Assembly: GCA_919902475.1 (NCBI GenBank)
Contig: CAKKRA010000354.1
Location: 1-6,509, forward strand
Length of the DNA stretch: 6,509 nucleotides
Source of the DNA: Nitrospiria bacterium
GTDB taxonomy: Bacteria; Nitrospirota; CAKKRA01; 9FT-COMBO-42-15
Reading direction: 5' to 3'
The position numbers were made by a program, and so were the translations under genes. Positions 5,850 to 6,509 of this stretch are shown here, piece after piece (position 1 is the stretch's first letter; each line of letters opens with the position of its first letter). The notes beneath the pieces are model-generated. The model worked only from the letters and a program-made list of their open reading frames with translations, was not told the origin of the DNA and did no database searches.

Positions 5850-6509
5850 TTATTTAAAACTATGCTCCTCTGCTGGAAACCTGCCCTTTTCAACATCATC
5901 TTTATATTGTTTTACTGCCTTTAATGCCTCTTCCCTCAGATTTGCATATCTCTTAACAAACTTTGGAACAAATCTGTTGAAAAGTCCGAGCATATCATAT
6001 AGCACAAGGACATTGCCGTCGCAGTATTTGCCTGCGCCTATGCCAATGGTTGGTATCTTTACAGCCTTTGTAATCTGCCTTGCAAGTGAGGCTGGAATAG
6101 CCTCAAGCACAATGGCAAATGCGCCTGCCGCTTCAACTGCCTTTGCATCTGCCAATAATCTCTTTGCAACCTTTGGGTCCTTTCCCTGAACTTTATAACC
6201 GCCGAATTTGTGGACAGATTGGGGTGTAAGCCCTATATGCGCCATTACCGGTATCTCTGCCTTTGTAATCGCCTTTATTGTATCTACTACAGAGGCGCCG
6301 CCTTCTAATTTTACTGCATGTGCGCCGCCCTCTTTTAAGAACCTGCCTGCATTATACACAGCCTCTTCTGTGCTTATCTGATATGACATAAAGGGCATGT
6401 CGCCGATAACCATTGCACCCTTTACTGCCTTAGAAACAAGCCTTGTATGATAGACCATCTCATCCATTGTAACAGGGATAGTGGTGTCATTCCCCTGAAC
6501 AACCATTGA
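5850..6509 (-). CDS. panB: 3-methyl-2-oxobutanoate hydroxymethyltransferase, 5' part outside window
   Basis: PanB transfers a hydroxymethyl group from 5,10-methylene-tetrahydrofolate to alpha-ketoisovalerate, giving ketopantoate, the first committed step to pantothenate and CoA. Here 219 C-terminal residues are present. The frame continues through the right edge (first codon TCA, Ser), so the Met at 6506 is internal (SMVVQGND, matching the family's MVVQGHD segment). About 45-50 N-terminal residues, including the first metal-binding DS motif, are outside the window. Counting from that Met, visible motifs are GDMPF (35-39) with the second metal ligand D36, VKLEGG (65-70), HIGLTPQS (90-97), the catalytic Glu E135 in VLEAIP, TIGIGAG (153-159) and YDMLGL (170-175). 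The 69-residue spacing from K66 to E135 matches that from K112 to E181 in E. coli PanB. The C-terminus is complete and ends at TAA 5852-5850. The enzyme consumes folate, a loose metabolic link to folP downstream. Confidence 0.96.
   Translation of the reverse strand, partial: SMVVQGNDTTIPVTMDEMVYHTRLVSKAVKGAMVIGDMPFMSYQISTEEAVYNAGRFLKEGGAHAVKLEGGASVVDTIKAITKAEIPVMAHIGLTPQSVHKFGGYKVQGKDPKVAKRLLADAKAVEAAGAFAIVLEAIPASLARQITKAVKIPTIGIGAGKYCDGNVLVLYDMLGLFNRFVPKFVKRYANLREEALKAVKQYKDDVEKGRFPAEEHSFK

Noticed and set aside
5834..5899. TilS extended upstream to ATG 5899, overlapping panB
   Set aside because: The extra residues (MMLKRAGFQQRS...) are the out-of-frame reading of the panB 3' end and do not resemble TilS; no ribosome-binding site supports that start.
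1..6509. Search for a novel system, mobile element, CRISPR array, tRNA or toxin-antitoxin pair
   Set aside because: Seven well-known core genes fill nearly all of the window, all intact where visible and on one strand. No repeats, integration scars or unexplained open stretch over 300 bases are present.

Overview
The window is a chromosomal housekeeping block in which every supported gene lies on the minus strand. It is read from high to low coordinates as panB (5' end outside the window), tilS, hpt, ftsH, folP, cdaA and cdaR (3' end outside the window). Gaps are short: about 16, 15, 128 and 87 bp between the first five genes, a 3-bp overlap of folP with cdaA, and 38 bp before cdaR. No mobile element, RNA gene, CRISPR array or phage signature is visible. 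By eye the coding base composition is moderate to slightly AT-rich (not computed), and the intergenic DNA is strongly AT-rich.

The organism is a bacterium that makes cyclic di-AMP, builds folate and pantothenate de novo, and carries a two-membrane-helix FtsH. From general knowledge, the window joins two familiar neighbourhoods. The tilS-hpt-ftsH string and the cdaA-cdaR pair (normally followed by glmM) are typical of Firmicutes such as Bacillus. The ftsH-folP pair (followed by glmM) is typical of Gammaproteobacteria such as E. coli. A combined order is what I would expect from a deltaproteobacterial, Nitrospirota or similar lineage, but this is inference from layout and general protein style, not a placement.

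Region by region: 6509-5850 holds the C-terminal four fifths of PanB (pantothenate/CoA synthesis). 5833-4400 is TilS, the lysidine synthetase that lets the AUA-reading tRNA-Ile decode correctly. 4384-3845 is Hpt, a purine-salvage phosphoribosyltransferase. The 128-bp gap 3844-3717 holds a near-consensus sigma-70 promoter and a strong, partly duplicated ribosome-binding region serving FtsH. 3716-1929 is FtsH, the membrane AAA+ zinc protease. The 87-bp gap 1928-1842 holds a strong GC-rich hairpin. 1841-996 is FolP (dihydropteroate synthase). 999-166 is CdaA, the membrane diadenylate cyclase. 127-1 is the start of CdaR, its membrane-anchored partner; glmM would be the expected next gene off the left edge.

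All visible active-site motifs are intact and no gene is broken. I see no undescribed system. The most useful observations are regulatory or start-site details: the internal ftsH promoter, the tandem Shine-Dalgarno-like repeat, the hairpin between ftsH and folP, two competing GTG starts for cdaA, an unresolved tilS start, and the split between genes with and without a clear Shine-Dalgarno sequence.
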